Shown one piece after another: positions 24,201 through 35,986 of a DNA stretch of 64,000 nucleotides. Under the pieces are notes generated by a model, which was not told where the DNA came from, made no database searches, and saw only the letters and a list, made by a program, of their open reading frames with translations. The DNA comes from Thuidium tamariscinum. Lineage: Eukaryota > Streptophyta > Bryopsida > Hypnales > Thuidiaceae. Numbering within the stretch: the stretch's first letter is position 1; each line of letters opens with the position of its first letter. The stretch is taken from contig OX344752.2 of NCBI GenBank assembly GCA_947034885.2, forward strand, positions 19,925,386 to 19,989,385, read 5' to 3'. A program made the translations under genes and the position numbers.

Positions 24201-25609
24201 ACTTGTGCCACTCGTTCTTGTCTCCCTTGGTGCGCGGCGGGTTGAACCGGCTCCGAAACTCGCTGGAGCCCAGAAAATGCTCCACTTTCCGACCCACGAG
24301 CACGAGGTGGATGTGGCGCTCGCCTTGCAACCTGGCCGCGATGTACACCACGGCGTGGCGGACGGTGCCGTGGCGCGGATCCCGCGATTCCACGGCGTGG
24401 CTGATGGCGCCGCCTTCGCTGCGGATGTTGAGGATGGAGCCGCAAATGGCCGCGTCGATGTCCTCGGACGGGCACGTCTCCGTGAGCTTCAGTTTCAAGA
24501 ACGTCGCGAGCTGTCTCGTGTCATCGATGGGGACGATGATCTCGCCGAGTTGGAAGGCGGAGACTTGGGGAGCCACGATCTTGTCGAACTCGTACGAGAG
24601 GCGCTCCCTGCACACAACACCGAGTTCCGAACCCTAATTGCTTAGACATTTCTTCGAATGCTTTACAGCTCCTACTATGAAATAAACAAGAGTTCCCCAC
24701 ATGTGTACCACAGCTCACAATCGCACGTGTCCCTCTCATAATGCAATTGCAAAGTTTCAGAATCAATCTCGGGTTTCTTTAGGAGGCAAAGTCTCCAACG
24801 TTGAGTAACTGTAACATCGGAATACGAAGATCACTACGAGAGGCGAAAATGTTGCCTACTTGGAAACGTACCCCATCTTCTCTCAATTTTCTAAGTAGAG
24901 GAAGATGCGTCTCTGCTGTCATGGATACAGTAAAGATGAGTCACAAATTGCTATCAAGATGGAATCTCAATTGTTCCACACGTGATTTCATCTCCTTGAG
25001 TTTGGTAACAGCTTCTGAAGGTGGAAGAGGCATGGACAAAATCAAGTGCTCCTCGCGGCAACTATTGTCCTACGACGCGAACCTTCACCGTACGACGGTA
25101 GAGGCTACTCTGCAACCACAAACGTACAGAAGATTTCTCTCGCATCCTGAATTTGTATTAAAAGTAACGTACCGGTCTTCCAGAGCGAGATTCTCTTCCC
25201 AAATCTGCAATCGGTCTTTGAGTACAATCGGCAACAACGGCGACGCCTTCGTCTTTACATCCTCCTCCCCCTCCCCCTCCTTCACGTCCTCCTCCTGCGC
25301 ATCATCAAACTCCTCACACCCTTCCGCCTCCCGTTTCGTATCTTCTAACCTCGACGTCGACGTAGTTTGCGTCTCTCCCTGCTGCGGCGACAAGGCGAAG
25401 CTCACCAGCGCAACACTGAGATACTTTTGAGTGCATTCCCGGATAAGCGAGAAGGCCAATGTGAGCCCCCAAATGAGAATTCCCTTTCCGATCCACAGCA
25501 CGAACACCACCACACGAATCAACCACATGAGAATGAGGTAGTAAACACTCGAGGACGCCAGCACCTTGCGCACCACCACTTGCAACTTGGACGGATCCAC
25601 GGGCTCCAT
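24106..25609 (-). CDS. Unrecognised membrane protein with an acidic linker and soluble C-terminal domain, two exons
   Basis: Exon 1 is 25609-25173 and exon 2 is 24607-24106, separated by a 565-bp GT-AG intron; the join keeps the frame (LALEDR/ERLSYEF) and gives 312 residues. The ATG at 25609 is in a strong context (GCCATGG). Residues about 18-70 are strongly hydrophobic (VYYLILMWLIRVVVFVLWIG and WGLTLAF), enough for two membrane helices. Residues about 85-120 are acidic (EEFDDAQEEDVKEGEGEED). The rest is a mixed, apparently folded domain with AAICGSILNIRSEGGAISHA, HIHLVLVGRKVEHFLGSSEF and a conserved-looking end QELLAMEPVRAQMW. Codon use is GC-rich compared with its surroundings, as for the other real genes. 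I do not recognise the family and assign no function. Its 3' end is tandemly duplicated just downstream. Confidence 0.65.
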
Positions 25610-26520
25610 GGCTTCTATCAATTCCCTAGCTCGTCTTCTGTCTACTTCACCTGCTCATTACGCCCACCATCGATGTCCCACTCGCTCACAGCTCGAGTTT
25701 TCCAATCTCTTGAGCACTTAGCTTTGGAACGTCCTGCAAATTCTCACGACCCCAGCGCCAGCTCCAGTTCTCCAATCTCTCGCTTTGCAACTACAATTCT
25801 CACGACCCCAACGCAGCTTGCTAGCTACCACCAGTTGCAGTGATCATTCCCTGACGTCCCAACCCTTGGTGCAGATCTCGAAGAGGTAAGCTTAAGCAAG
25901 CAAAGTGCTAGTGAGCAAGCAAGTGCTAGAAAGATCGGCCGGGCGACTAGTTGTGAACAATGATTTCGCGGTGAGTGCTTCCAGTCATGACTGTATATGA
26001 ATACCATGTACTGAGTACTTGACAGAGTAACGTACTTGTAGACTCACGGTCTCGTCTCCGTCACTTGGCATGGGATTCCTAGCGAGCTAGCTACTGGAGC
26101 TAGCTTCAGCGTGCTTGCATGAGTGTCAGGCACAGTGCGGTGCCCTCCTGATTTTTACAAGAAACCAATACCAACGACGTAAATTGGCTGTCTATCTCAC
26201 GTACTGAGATGAGCTGAGAGCTGTGTGAGTGGGCATTCACGGAGGGAGACTGCAAACAAGGTCTGCAAATGTGGTGGCGAGGGAGGTTTGACAGGTTGTT
26301 ATACGTACTGGGAGCTAGGTGGCCATGGACAGCGTGACAGGCAGGAGTTGGGAGGTTGTTCACTGTGTTTTGGAATCTAAGCTTATTGTCTCTTTTTTTT
26401 TTGCAGTTCCACGGCAAGACCTCTGCCGCTTGCGGATAAAAAACAAACAAGCTTATTGTCTTTTTTTACTACCTGGTGATATGCTGATGGGATGTGGATT
26501 GGACTTACAGATGAACTGAC
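25610..26520. promoter_or_regulatory. Upstream region of the two-exon gene
   Basis: The region before the minus-strand start is fairly GC-rich for about 750 bp and includes a near-repeat of TTCTCACGACCCCA (25740 and 25797), consistent with a 5' UTR and promoter. No core element could be fixed. A pair of AAGCTTATTGTCT repeats (near 26379 and 26449) flanks a T-run. Confidence 0.3.
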
Positions 26521-26669
26521 TTCTTTCTGACTCAGGATATGTCAATCACAGCTTAAGGTGGACCAGCCTATTAAGGGAATGTTTACACCCAAAAACAAAT
26601 TTGGGTTGGAGCCCAAAGAAATGGAGCATTTTGATGGAAAGATAGCTATGGTATCAATCCCAAGTTTGT

Positions 26670-26795
26670 TTGTTTGTTTTGGCACAAATGAAACGAAATT
26701 TCATTGCAAAGGAAAAAATACAAAGCCACCAGCCACAAGGGCCTAGCAGGAAGATACAGACAAAGACCACAAGCAAGCCAAGAACAGGGGATCAA
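26670..26795 (-). mobile_element. LINE-like 3' tail
   Basis: It contains GGCACAAATGAAACGAAATT followed by TCATTGCAAAGGAAAAAA, then ACAAGGGCCTAGCAGGA. In reverse complement this is the T-rich, CAATGAAATTTCGTTTCATT-bearing tail repeated elsewhere in the window (2735-2870, 53403-53705). No coding part is attached. Confidence 0.55.
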
Positions 26796-27584
26796 TCCCA
26801 AGTTTCAATCAAAACACTCCATTTATTTGAACTCTAATCTATAGATTTTTGGGATAAATAGGACTTTAGTTACTACCCGAATTAGAATTCCACAATCATC
26901 TCCCTTTGCTGTACAATTTTGATTGGACATATATGCCATAGATGTATAAGAATGGAATTGAGATGGGGTGGTAATAGATTGGTCCACTTCATTGTGAACT
27001 GAAGGGGTGCAACTTAAAATTTCACATCTTGGAGAAAATTTGGGAGGAACTTATATTATGTATCTTGTATGATCAAATTTGGGAATTTGGACTCATACAA
27101 TTATAAATACCTCACGACATTCATAATTCATTGTGAAGTTAAGGCATGTACTACTCTCACAAGTTCTCACTTTAGAATCAATGAGAGTAGTGCATTTTAT
27201 GGCTATAGGTCAACAATTGGTCTTGGGTTAAGCTACCTTAACTAGTCAATAGATTATTACTACAAAGGAAGTACAAAGCAGTTATTGTAGCAACTAGCTG
27301 ATTAGTTCATTCCACAATTAGTCACGTACTCCTATAAATCAATGTACAATGTAGTCCAATTTACAATTGTACACACAATTCTTTTTAGCGCCTAAATGCT
27401 TGAGGCACCAAATTTGGGTTTTGACAATACTTTGAAGTTTAATAAAATCTTACAATGCTACTATTTATATTAGATTATTTTTTTGAAATTATTTTTGAAA
27501 TGTAGTTCTAGCATCAAAAATCCAATGTTGAAAATGCATGAATATGATTTTTCTATTCAAGATTTTGTGCAAGGATGTCAATTG
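26796..27584. other. AT-rich intergenic DNA
   Basis: No gene or intact element recognised. Confidence 0.5.
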
Positions 27585-27846
27585 CATTAGAAGAAATTTG
27601 AAGGCATTACAAGGCCATTTTGGGTTTGTTTCCGAAATGGCTCCCAATACCGCTAGCCGTTGTTAGGCGGCTTTAATAAAAAAAAATTGGGTCCAGAAAT
27701 ATAAAAATAAGTTAAATAAATTCAAAAAATTAATTAATTACATGGCAGGGAGGCAACCACGTAGGATTCAAGTTCATAGGGCTGAAATTGCATGCCCGCA
27801 ATCCGGGAATCTGCAATCTCCTAATGCCCTCAAATTTCATCTAATG
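27585..27846. mobile_element. MITE family A, copy 2
   Basis: Begins CATTAGAAGAAATTTGAAGG, ends with CCCTCAAATTTCATCTAATG, and contains GGCAACCACGTAGGATTCAA. It is the closest relative of copy 1 at 4575-4844, in the same orientation. Confidence 0.8.
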
Positions 27847-28199
27847 AAAATCTTCATTTTCTAGTGTTGAAGGCTACTTCTTGAAAATAAGACTCAATAC
27901 ACTTAAATTGGGAGAAAAAATTACATTAAAAATTCATTTAAAAAAATTGTAGAGTAGATTTTGAGAAGGCATAAATTCATGTATGTTCCTCTTTCAATGG
28001 GTGAAATTACTACATTGGTATAAAATCTTTGGGCAACATATTTGAATGAATGTCACTACATTTAGTCATTCATCTATCTATACTTTGTATATGCATATTT
28101 CATCCATGTTCATAGATGTCAATATCATCTATAAATGTTAATTCCATAGCTTACTACCCAAATTGAATTTCCACATCAAATTCTTAGAGGTCCACTCAA

Positions 28200-28830
28200 G
28201 GCCCCTTTACACTATGGTCGTCCAAGTCAACAGGCCATGGGAGTGAATGACCCAAACTTTGTTGAGACTTCAAAGAATTGGGCTATCAAAACGCAATAAA
28301 CAAATAGGATTTTAAAGCCACTTTTGGCTGGCCATAGTGTAAAGCCTCCAAAGGCCAAGCCCAAAACCAAAAACCTTGGCAATAAAACTCCAATGGCCTC
28401 TCAACTTGGACAACAATAGTGTGAAGTCTCTAAAGGTTAAGTCCAAAAGGTCCCAACCCTTGGCAATAAACTCCCACAACTTCTCAATTGGGATGGCCAT
28501 AGTGTAAAGCCTCCCATGGCCAAGCCCAAAGTCCAAACCTATGCAAATATAATGATTGAGATCTTATCAAATCTTGATTTTTAATGAAAAAACTCCGACA
28601 ACCTCTCAATTAAAAATTTGGGTCTTCATTTTTATTCCACCCAAACTCTCGTCATGAATCCGTCACCATGTAAGCATTTGGTTGCCATGTAGGCAATTTG
28701 AGGGACATCGAATTTTGATGGACTTTGGATTTTGCCGCGTAGTATGCCGGGCTGAGAGGTTAAACTCATGGTTTCTTGAAATGTGATTGGTGGAAACCTA
28801 TACTCTCAATCTTCAGCCATAGTGTGAAGT
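28200..28830. mobile_element. Element with internal minisatellite, related to the MITE at 35987-36125
   Basis: The left end (CTTTACACTATGG, then CCAAGTCAACAGGCCAT) resembles the ends of the 35987-36125 MITE, and the right end has the inverted form (CCATAGTGTGAAGT). Inside, roughly 28326-28530, a unit of about 80-90 bp is repeated three times: CATAGTGTAAAGCCTCCxxxGGCC followed by CCTTGGCAATAAA. Open frames here (28312-28536) are products of the repeat. Confidence 0.5.
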
Positions 28831-29171
28831 GCATAACATTTAGTAGCCAACGGGCTGACTACCTTTGGCTCTCCCAGAAGTTCATTGAAGAATTCCGTCC
28901 CTAACAAGTTTGGTTTGAAATTTCAGTTTCACTGAAACCCTGACAGCAAGTTGAATATTAGTTCACTGAACTGAATTAATTCATCTCAGAGACAATTAAC
29001 ATCCAATTAGGCATGTCCAACTGAATTTCAGAACCTGCATATCCTGACAAGCTTGCCCGGGCAAATGATAATGCAAATAAGTAGTTACTGATTGTGAAGG
29101 AATGATGTGGAATATTCCACATCATTCTGTGGAGAATGAGGCAGTCTGCTCTCCTGCTACTGAATGTTATG
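28831..29171. mobile_element. Palindromic MITE, family F, copy 1
   Basis: It begins GCATAACATTTAGTAGC and ends GCTACTGAATGTTATGTGC, and carries an internal perfect palindrome GATGTGGAATATTCCACATC. A shorter relative is at 31440-31643. Confidence 0.6.
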
Positions 29172-29240
29172 TGCCCCTCCCAAGATGCCACAGGTCACGT
29201 TGTTTTTTCTTTCCAGAAATGACATAATTTCTGCCAATCT

Positions 29241-29414
29241 TTGAGTAGGGGAGCTTCATCAATCCCATTGTTCCCATGCAGTTTTCATTTAGAAAGGGAG
29301 AGAAACCGGTGTCAAATTATTTGTGCATTGAGTAGGGGAGCTTCATCAATCCCATTGTTCCCATGCAGTTTTCATTTAGAGAGGGAGAGAAACCGGTGTC
29401 AAATTATTTGTGCA
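29241..29414. repeat. Two-copy 87-bp tandem repeat
   Basis: The unit starting TTGAGTAGGGGAGCTTCATC at 29241 is repeated at 29328 with almost no differences, through to TTATTTGTGCA. The near identity points to a recent duplication. Confidence 0.9.
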
Positions 29415-30065
29415 GTTTGCATGTTACACTGCCCCGAATAAGAGACTGAAAGTAAAGACCCAATTATAGTACGGCGTATATAACTCTCCAAGCAGTCCAG
29501 TACCGTGTGTGTGCATACTTTAATACACGGCACTACGGCAGGGCATCCTCACTGACAGATTCCCAGTTCATTGATGACAAGTGCTTGCACTCGAGCCGCC
29601 GCTCGCTGTTACCCATCATACACTCCACATCCGAGCTCACTGCAATTTATGAGCTTCACACCTGGAACCTCTTGCGTGGATGGAACCTCTGGCCTGGAAA
29701 GATGATCAATGCTCCTTTTAAAAAAACAGGAGAAAATGATCAAATTAAAAGACTGCTGCAGTTCGGAAAGGAGCTGGAACAACCAAAGTAAACTACAATC
29801 GCATGCCTTTCGTTTGTTAAAGAAAAGAAGAAACAAGAAAAAATCGCATGCCCTTCATTACTCCGAAGATGCGAACTTCCATCATTCTGTGGTTTTTACT
29901 GGGCAGTGGAGAAGGAGATGTCAGGGTTCAGAACTTGCGATTTGCCTCGGAGTGGGAGTGGAAGGACGTCCCCAATTCCCCAGGGCATTCAATCCCAGAC
30001 GATACAGGAAGGCATACTCTGGCGCCTCGAACCTTGCACTAACTTAACTTGCTGGAAGTTAGTTT
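29415..30065. other. Intergenic DNA of moderate composition
   Basis: Open frames at 29507-29791 and 29709-30106 lack recognisable domains and overlap in several frames, so no gene is called. Confidence 0.4.
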
Positions 30066-30069
30066 CTTA

Positions 30070-30397
30070 CTTTCTTACTTCCTATAATGGACCATCTGAG
30101 GGCTGAAACAGAATTTTAGGGAGGTAAAACTTCTAGAAATATTTTTCAGTAAATTTTCCTTGACAGACAAATAGAATTGACATCTAACCCAAGTCGTTTC
30201 ATATTTTTTTGAGCTTTTTTGAATTAGTTATCAAATTTTGAAGTTGAAAGGGCATATGACTCTAAAATGGTGCCCTAGCTAAAATGTACACTGTCAGTAC
30301 ACTGCTGAAGGCTATGAAAAAGCAACATGTACAAGTAATGTACATTTAAGATAAGGCACCATTTTAGAACCCGCTCCATTTAAGAGCCTTCTACCTT
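30070..30397. mobile_element. MITE family B, copy 1
   Basis: The interior reads ATGGACCATCTGAGGGCTGA, ACCCAAGTCGTTTCATAT, GAATTAGTTATCAAATTTTG and GGCACCATTTTAGAACCCGC, and the right end is AGAGCCTTCTACCTT. The same order is found at 36126-36454 (inverted) and 36938-37267. The terminal inverted repeat of the family is AAGGTAGAAG or a close variant; the left end is worn in this copy. Confidence 0.75.
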
Positions 30398-30454
30398 AGT
30401 GCATTTTCTCCTATTAGTATGAGATTGGTTTTCTTCAAATTCTTCTTTTAAATA

Positions 30455-31335
30455 TTTTTTTGCCTCTTTGCAATGAAATTCAGTTTCATTTGTGTCCAAA
30501 AAACACACATATTAATGTTAATATATATATGCTAAATGAAGTCATTAACTACTGTAATTCGACCTCTAAAAGTAGTCAATTTAGTCGACCTCTAGTCTTT
30601 TTTTTCTTATGGGAAACAAATGGAAATCCATTGCAGAACAAGAAATACTTACCTCTTGTCTTTGATGTGGTGTACTAACGTACAATAAGCTTACCGTGTG
30701 CCTTTTTTCCTCTTTCAGTTTGGTTTGGGGAAATGAAGCCAGCTACTGTACTGAACAGTACAATAAGGTAGCGGGTAGCCGACCTCTTTCTGATCAGCCC
30801 CAGATTTCCAAAGTCTAGATTCTAAACTGTTCTATTTCTAATCATAGGAGGGGGAGTAATCAGCCCATTATGATGCATTATGAGCCGTTGATTTCCTTTG
30901 CATTTCTTGACCATCTTATGATCGGAATTAGACATACATGTATGTCAAGAATAGGCTTCTAAAAATCTTCACTAAGGGAACTGGGGGCACTAAGCATGAT
31001 GATCGAGGCCTTCACAAAGAGGAGATGTCGATTTGGAGTCATGGCTAGGATGGAGGCTAGACAATTGGTTTGGTGTGCGTTCGACTTGGTGGCAGGGTTC
31101 ATGTTTCAACCTCTATGAAGTGCGGCTGAAGGGCACAACTCGGTAGGCATGGAGGTAGGTGGTTGGCTAAGAGGGGCCTCACGGCCCGTCACTACACTTG
31201 GTCCTATAGTCTGTCGTATCTATCGTCGATTTGGGTGTAGGGTAGTGGGTGGTTACTTGCTAAGCTACTTGTGGCTGGTTGTGTCTTTTATTTCTTGACA
31301 ATGAAACTCCATTTCATTTGCTTAAGAATTTTTTT
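30455..31335 (+). mobile_element. Cluster of LINE-like tails
   Basis: Three tail-like pieces are seen: TTTGCAATGAAATTCAGTTT with CATTTGTGTCC near 30468-30497, an inverted one near 30611-30650 (AAACAAATGGAAATCCATTG), and one ending TTGACAATGAAACTCCATTT near 31293. The GC-richer stretch 30946-31290 before the last one has no stop-free domain but has the look of a decayed retrotransposon 3' end. Confidence 0.4.
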
Positions 31336-31439
31336 AAATTAAAAATAAATAAATTATCTTAATGAAAAAAATTCACAACCATTTTGTTTTTGGGTGGAAA
31401 AATATGAAAAATTCCAAATCCATCTTGAATCTATTTCCC

Positions 31440-31643
31440 CCATAACATTCAGTAGCAGCCTATCACACTGCCTCCCAATGGATGAAATGGTGTGGAATAT
31501 CCCACACCATTCCATCCAGCACCAATGGTATTCCACGCCATTCAGTAACTAAAGTTGCAACTCCAAGAAATGTTAGATGAAATTAGGTGATGGGGACTTC
31601 AGCAAGGGGAAGGCAATCCTTCCATGGGCTACTGAATGTTATG
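31440..31643. mobile_element. Palindromic MITE, family F, copy 2
   Basis: The left end is CATAACATTCAGTAGC and the right end GCTACTGAATGTTATG, a perfect 16-bp inverted repeat at 31441-31456 and 31628-31643. The interior has GGTGTGGAATATCCCACACC, matching the palindrome of copy 1. Confidence 0.7.
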
Positions 31644-33604
31644 CCATGGAGGAAAACTTTTCCCTCCACCAAACTCAACTGGGAGCTATGCCAAATTTCT
31701 TAAGTGATCAGAAATGGGTTGCAAGCTTCTACGTCCAAAGAAAGGGAGGCACCAGAAGTCGCCTTGGAAGTTAACTTGCAGGACCTCAAATTGCTAAGAG
31801 AAATGAGCAACCGCCTCTCCTTCCATCCACAAAGTGCCAAGTAACATTACCATTTTTGTTTTTCCTTGGTTGATAACTGTGCATTCTTTCTAATTTCAGT
31901 GTTTTGCAGCTGCATTTACCGCCAATCTAGGCACCGATCTTCGCATTTGACTACGGCAATGAGCGTCGGTGGCGGCTGCATTGTTAGATTCTGAAGGAAC
32001 TGAAAGACCGAGGAGAATTTTAACCCTGAAGCGTCTCAATCCTTTTTTGAATTTTTGGTCATTTTTGCTTATAGCTTTGTACAGATATATCATTTACAGG
32101 AATGAAATGAATTTGATCATTAAGGAAGGTTGTCTTTTCTAGACTCAAGTGTTACATTTGATAAATGAGAAGTTAATTAGATAAAATAGTACCTTGAAGC
32201 TCTCTGTTCATCGTCCAGAATATGGACATAAGACCGCTTCAGGGTTAATGGCAATGGAATTTCGTTTTATTTGTTTCAAAATGAAAAGATCGAGTAGAAA
32301 TTCAGAGAATGAAGTTGTGAATCTCAATGGCATCTTCTCATCTCTCATTACGGAGTAGCAGGACTTTTTTTCCATATTTGAAGAAGTGCTGTAGTGGCAA
32401 TATAAAATGTTATAGTGGTGCTCCAAATTGCAACATTCATTCACTTATTGGATGTATAGTAAGGTTTTCATCCACAGTCAGGCAATTTCATCTAATATAT
32501 TTTTAATTTCAAAGTTGTTTGGGCAATTTCATCCAAGTTTTTTGGCATTCTTTTGGAGTGTCTTTTAGCCAGATTCTTTTTCTAGAGCAATCTAGCACTT
32601 AAAAGCCAAAAAAAGGCCTTAGAGAGTACTATGGAATAGCTATGAATCCTAAAAACCTAAACTCCTCAATGTAATAGATCTTACAACATTTCCTCTAAAG
32701 CACACCATGTTGCCGTGTAAGAGCTTTGGCATACTGGAAAGACTATAATTGTTCCATCACTTGGATACTTATACATTATTCAATGCAAGCTGAGGGCAAA
32801 ATAAGTCTACACACTTCAACCTATGGTGCCAAATCTATACCTTGAGACAAGTTGTTTGTTTGTTTGTCACGTTGAAATCTCCGGGGTTGTATGTCCATCG
32901 ATCATGTTCTTAGTACCATTAGAAAACTCTCAACAAGGGGGGGTGCACATGCTTTGTTTTGTAGCATTCTCACTCACAATGCAAAGTTGTGGATCTTTGA
33001 GTTTTTTTTATTCTAAAAAATTAGAAAATTACTTTTACTTTGATTTTAGTTCTAGCAATGGCATAGGATACACCACTACATTTGATTTGAAGTATGCTAC
33101 TAGCACAAAGAATTGAAAGGATCCTTTTATTTTTCAAGTTGATTCTTTTTATATAGACGAGATTCAAAACCTAATATTACAACCAAACCTAATACTTGAA
33201 ACCAATCACGTCCAAGTAGTCATTATTGCATTGCCTTCAAATCAAGTTATGTGGGGTCACAAGGGCTTTAGAATTACCAACAAGTAGGGCCTCTTGTCAA
33301 AGAAATATGTGCTATATACAATGATGCATATTCATTTTAGAGACTATTGTTGCAAATGTTTTTAGAATGTCTTCACCATTGCACCCTAATATTTACACAT
33401 CATAATTTCACATCTATATTTGTCAAGATTTCCATTCTTATGTCTTACCTTTACATCATAAATATATCTTATAAATAGCATATTCATAAATTAAATTAGA
33501 AGTTGAATCTAAAAAAAATTATTATGCTTAGATTTGCCGATGAGTAATTTTGACACTCAAGGAGAGTATGAGTGGAGAGTTGTGTATGCCATAGGTGCTT
33601 TTAG
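31644..33604. other. AT-rich intergenic DNA
   Basis: A LINE-like tail core (GGCAATGGAATTTCGTTTTA) is at about 32250. No gene is recognised; the open frame at 32823-33116 has no domain. Confidence 0.45.
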
Positions 33605-33884
33605 ACATTAGGAGGGACTGGAGGCCTCTACAAGACTATGGGTTCCTGTAGTCTGGGAATGCCGAAACTACTACGGGAACCCCAAAACACAGGATTCCAA
33701 CGTGGCTAAGACCATGCTAGGTCAACCCAAAAAAAATGGGACTTTTTCATATTTCAAAACAAAACAAAAAATATTTATTTATTATTTTGGATAATTGCTA
33801 GCTGATAGCAGCTAGCAGTTCCATGCACTGTTTCGGGAACAGACCTTGAAATGGTCATGTAGAGGCCTCCAATCCCTCCTAATG
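33605..33884. mobile_element. MITE family A, diverged copy 4
   Basis: Ends are CATTAGGAGGGACTGGAGGC and its inverse, ...GCCTCCAATCCCTCCTAATG, with a longer inverted repeat than other members. The interior has the same arrangement of a fold-back CTACGGGAACC block, AGGATTCxxACGTGG-like segment and TTTCGGGAACAG. Confidence 0.7.
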
Positions 33885-34773
33885 ACATAGACTCTATATC
33901 CACCAATGCCCTCAATATGGTAAGTAGGAAGGCAACTACACCAATCCACATATGAGTACTATAAGCACTACAACATTGTTCCTATCATCACTCAAACTTT
34001 TTTTTTTATTGCATCATGTTGATAATTGAAGGAAGATACTAGAAATTGCCTTTTATACATCCTTCTATTTTAGAGAGATAATAATTGTTCACCATCTCCA
34101 TCCACCCAATCATTTGCAATGAGACACTAATATTTGGATTCTTGTTTTCTTTATTCTTTAGTATGCATTTTTCATGTTTTAGTATTTGTTGCTACATGTT
34201 GTGCCAAAGCGTTGTTTTGATAGCAACTACTTCTAAATGCATTGGAATAAGGAATTCAAGATGACTTTCATTATTACATTAATAAAGTGTTTTTTTAGGG
34301 GATTGCTAGTTGCCAAAAAGAGATGCTAGACTCTCTTGGAATGAATTTTCGGACACTATGAAGTGACTATACATTTTTAGAATGCTAGAAACCAATAGCT
34401 AGGTGTTTGTAAAATCAATCCTAGATTCTTATGAATAGTGGAAACAAATTTTAGGGAAGAATATGTAGGGGTTGGTTTTAAAAAGGGGTTTGTCACAATT
34501 AGATGTTAATACCTAAGTAAACAAGATGCCTAGAGTAATGAATTTTGTAGATGCACTATCAAATTTTCAAGCAAAAACTATGTAGAAATTCAAAGAATAA
34601 TATTATATATTTTTTAAATTGAATGCTTGATTTCTCACTACTATGGAAGAGTGGATCCTAAACCTACTATGCAAAAGGCCAAGGCTCTAGGGGTGCCTAT
34701 TCTAATTTGTCTTGTTGAAGCAACTTTGCTGAATGTACTACTACATAGTAATTCTACTTGAACTTAATACACT
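33885..34773. other. AT-rich intergenic DNA
   Basis: Nothing recognised. Confidence 0.5.
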
Positions 34774-35066
34774 CATTATGAGGGATTTGAGGGCTCCAAA
34801 GGGCCATTTCGGGATTGTTTCCGAAAATGGTCTGGGGAACGGCTGGCCACTATTAGGCCAGCATTTCTCAAAAAATTAAAAAAAATTAAAAAAAATTAAA
34901 AAAATTAAAATGGGGGGGGGGGGCTGAAATATGAAAAAAAAAGTTAATGACGTGGCAGTCACTCGACCACGTAGGATTCTTGTAGAACTGCGTTTCTGTG
35001 GCAGATTATATGATTTCGGGTTGTGGGAACTCGTGGGCTCCTAGAGCCCTCAAATCTCTCCTAATG
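34774..35066. mobile_element. MITE family A, copy 5
   Basis: Starts CATTATGAGGGATTTGAGGG and ends CCCTCAAATCTCTCCTAATG. It carries ACCACGTAGGATTC, repeated AAAAAATTAAAAA runs near 34870-34905 and a G-run at about 34911-34922. Confidence 0.75.
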
Positions 35067-35291
35067 GTATGTGATGGTTTGATTCAATTCGGCACCTAAG
35101 TGCCAAAATTAAATTTCTACGTCACATTCTCAAGGGTCTTTATCACCTTAGACCATTCACAAGATGACTTGTGTCACTCTCCCTAACATGGCTTAATTTC
35201 TACTAAAGATGACCTTTGTGTAGAGTACTATAATGAAATGTGTTTTCATACCAAGACTATTTATAGATGTGTAGACTATGCAACAACAATT

Positions 35292-35512
35292 GGGATGAAT
35301 TGGCCCCCTTACTCAGCTACTCTAAGTTATTCCAGAAGTGCAAGTAAAACAAAAAGCCCCCTATTTTGTGCTTGACTAATTTATCTTTTACACTCTTCCG
35401 AGTTAATTTAGGGCCTCTAATTGCACGAATGAATTCAGATTTTATCATGTGCAGAAAATTTTAAAATTTCATCATTTTCCCCAGTGGCCAGGTAAAGAGG
35501 TTAGTTCACCCC
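35292..35512. mobile_element. MITE family C, copy 1
   Basis: About 220 bp with GGGATGAATTGGCCCCCTTA at the left and GGTTAGTTCACCC at the right, an imperfect inverted repeat. It is a close relative of 35553-35962 and 36645-36868 and lacks the nested insertion found in copy 2. Confidence 0.75.
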
Positions 35513-35552
35513 TTGCATGCATGATGGACAAACAATAGCCAAATTAGGGTCA

Positions 35553-35962
35553 GGGTGAATTGGCCCCCTTGTTCAGCCACACCAAGTCATTCCGAGGGTG
35601 TAAGTAAAAATAAAAGCCCCTTATTTTGTGCTCAATTAATTTACCTACTCACTATAATAAAACATGGTAAAAAGAACCGCACTCAAAATTGAGTGTGGTT
35701 TTTTTTGCCACATTTTTGTGCATGCATGCGTAGTGGGCAATTGACTTATTTTGCAATTTCCCACTGCAATTTTTGGAATTTTTGAGCATCAATTTTGAGT
35801 ATGATTTCTTTTACCATGTTTTGTTATAGTGACTTCACCACACCTAGCTAATTTGGAGTGTTTGATTACAAATATGAAATCAGAATTTGCAAATTTTATC
35901 ATGGGTGAAAAAAAAAATTTCAGCGTTTTCCCAAGTGGCCTAGTGAGGGGGTCAGTTCACCC
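35553..35962. mobile_element. MITE family C, copy 2, interrupted
   Basis: Left end GGGTGAATTGGCCCCCTTGT, right end GGGGGTCAGTTCACCC. The element is cut at 35650-35831 by a CACTA-type MITE. Without that insertion it would be about 225 bp, the size of copies 1 and 3. Confidence 0.8.
35650..35831. mobile_element. CACTA-type MITE nested in MITE family C copy 2
   Basis: The 182-bp element begins CACTATAATAAAACATGG and ends with CCATGTTTTGTTATAGTG. ACT flanks both ends (35647-35649 and 35832-35834). Copies 1 and 3 of the host MITE have the uninterrupted version of this site, so both boundaries and the 3-bp duplication are confirmed inside the window. The interior continues the inverted repeat (ACTCAAAATTGAGTGTGGTT against CATCAATTTTGAGTATGATT). 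Confidence 0.9.
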
Positions 35963-35986
35963 GAGCCCAAACTAGCTACTTACTTA

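Noticed and set aside
24082..24645. Two long plus-strand frames across the second exon of the two-exon gene
   Set aside because: The minus-strand reading splices perfectly into exon 1, whereas the plus frames have no partner exons and overlap each other. They are antisense shadows.
24801..25430. A 209-codon plus-strand frame opposite exon 1
   Set aside because: The minus-strand reading has a membrane segment, a good start context and a matching splice donor. The plus frame is Ser-rich antisense of the acidic linker.
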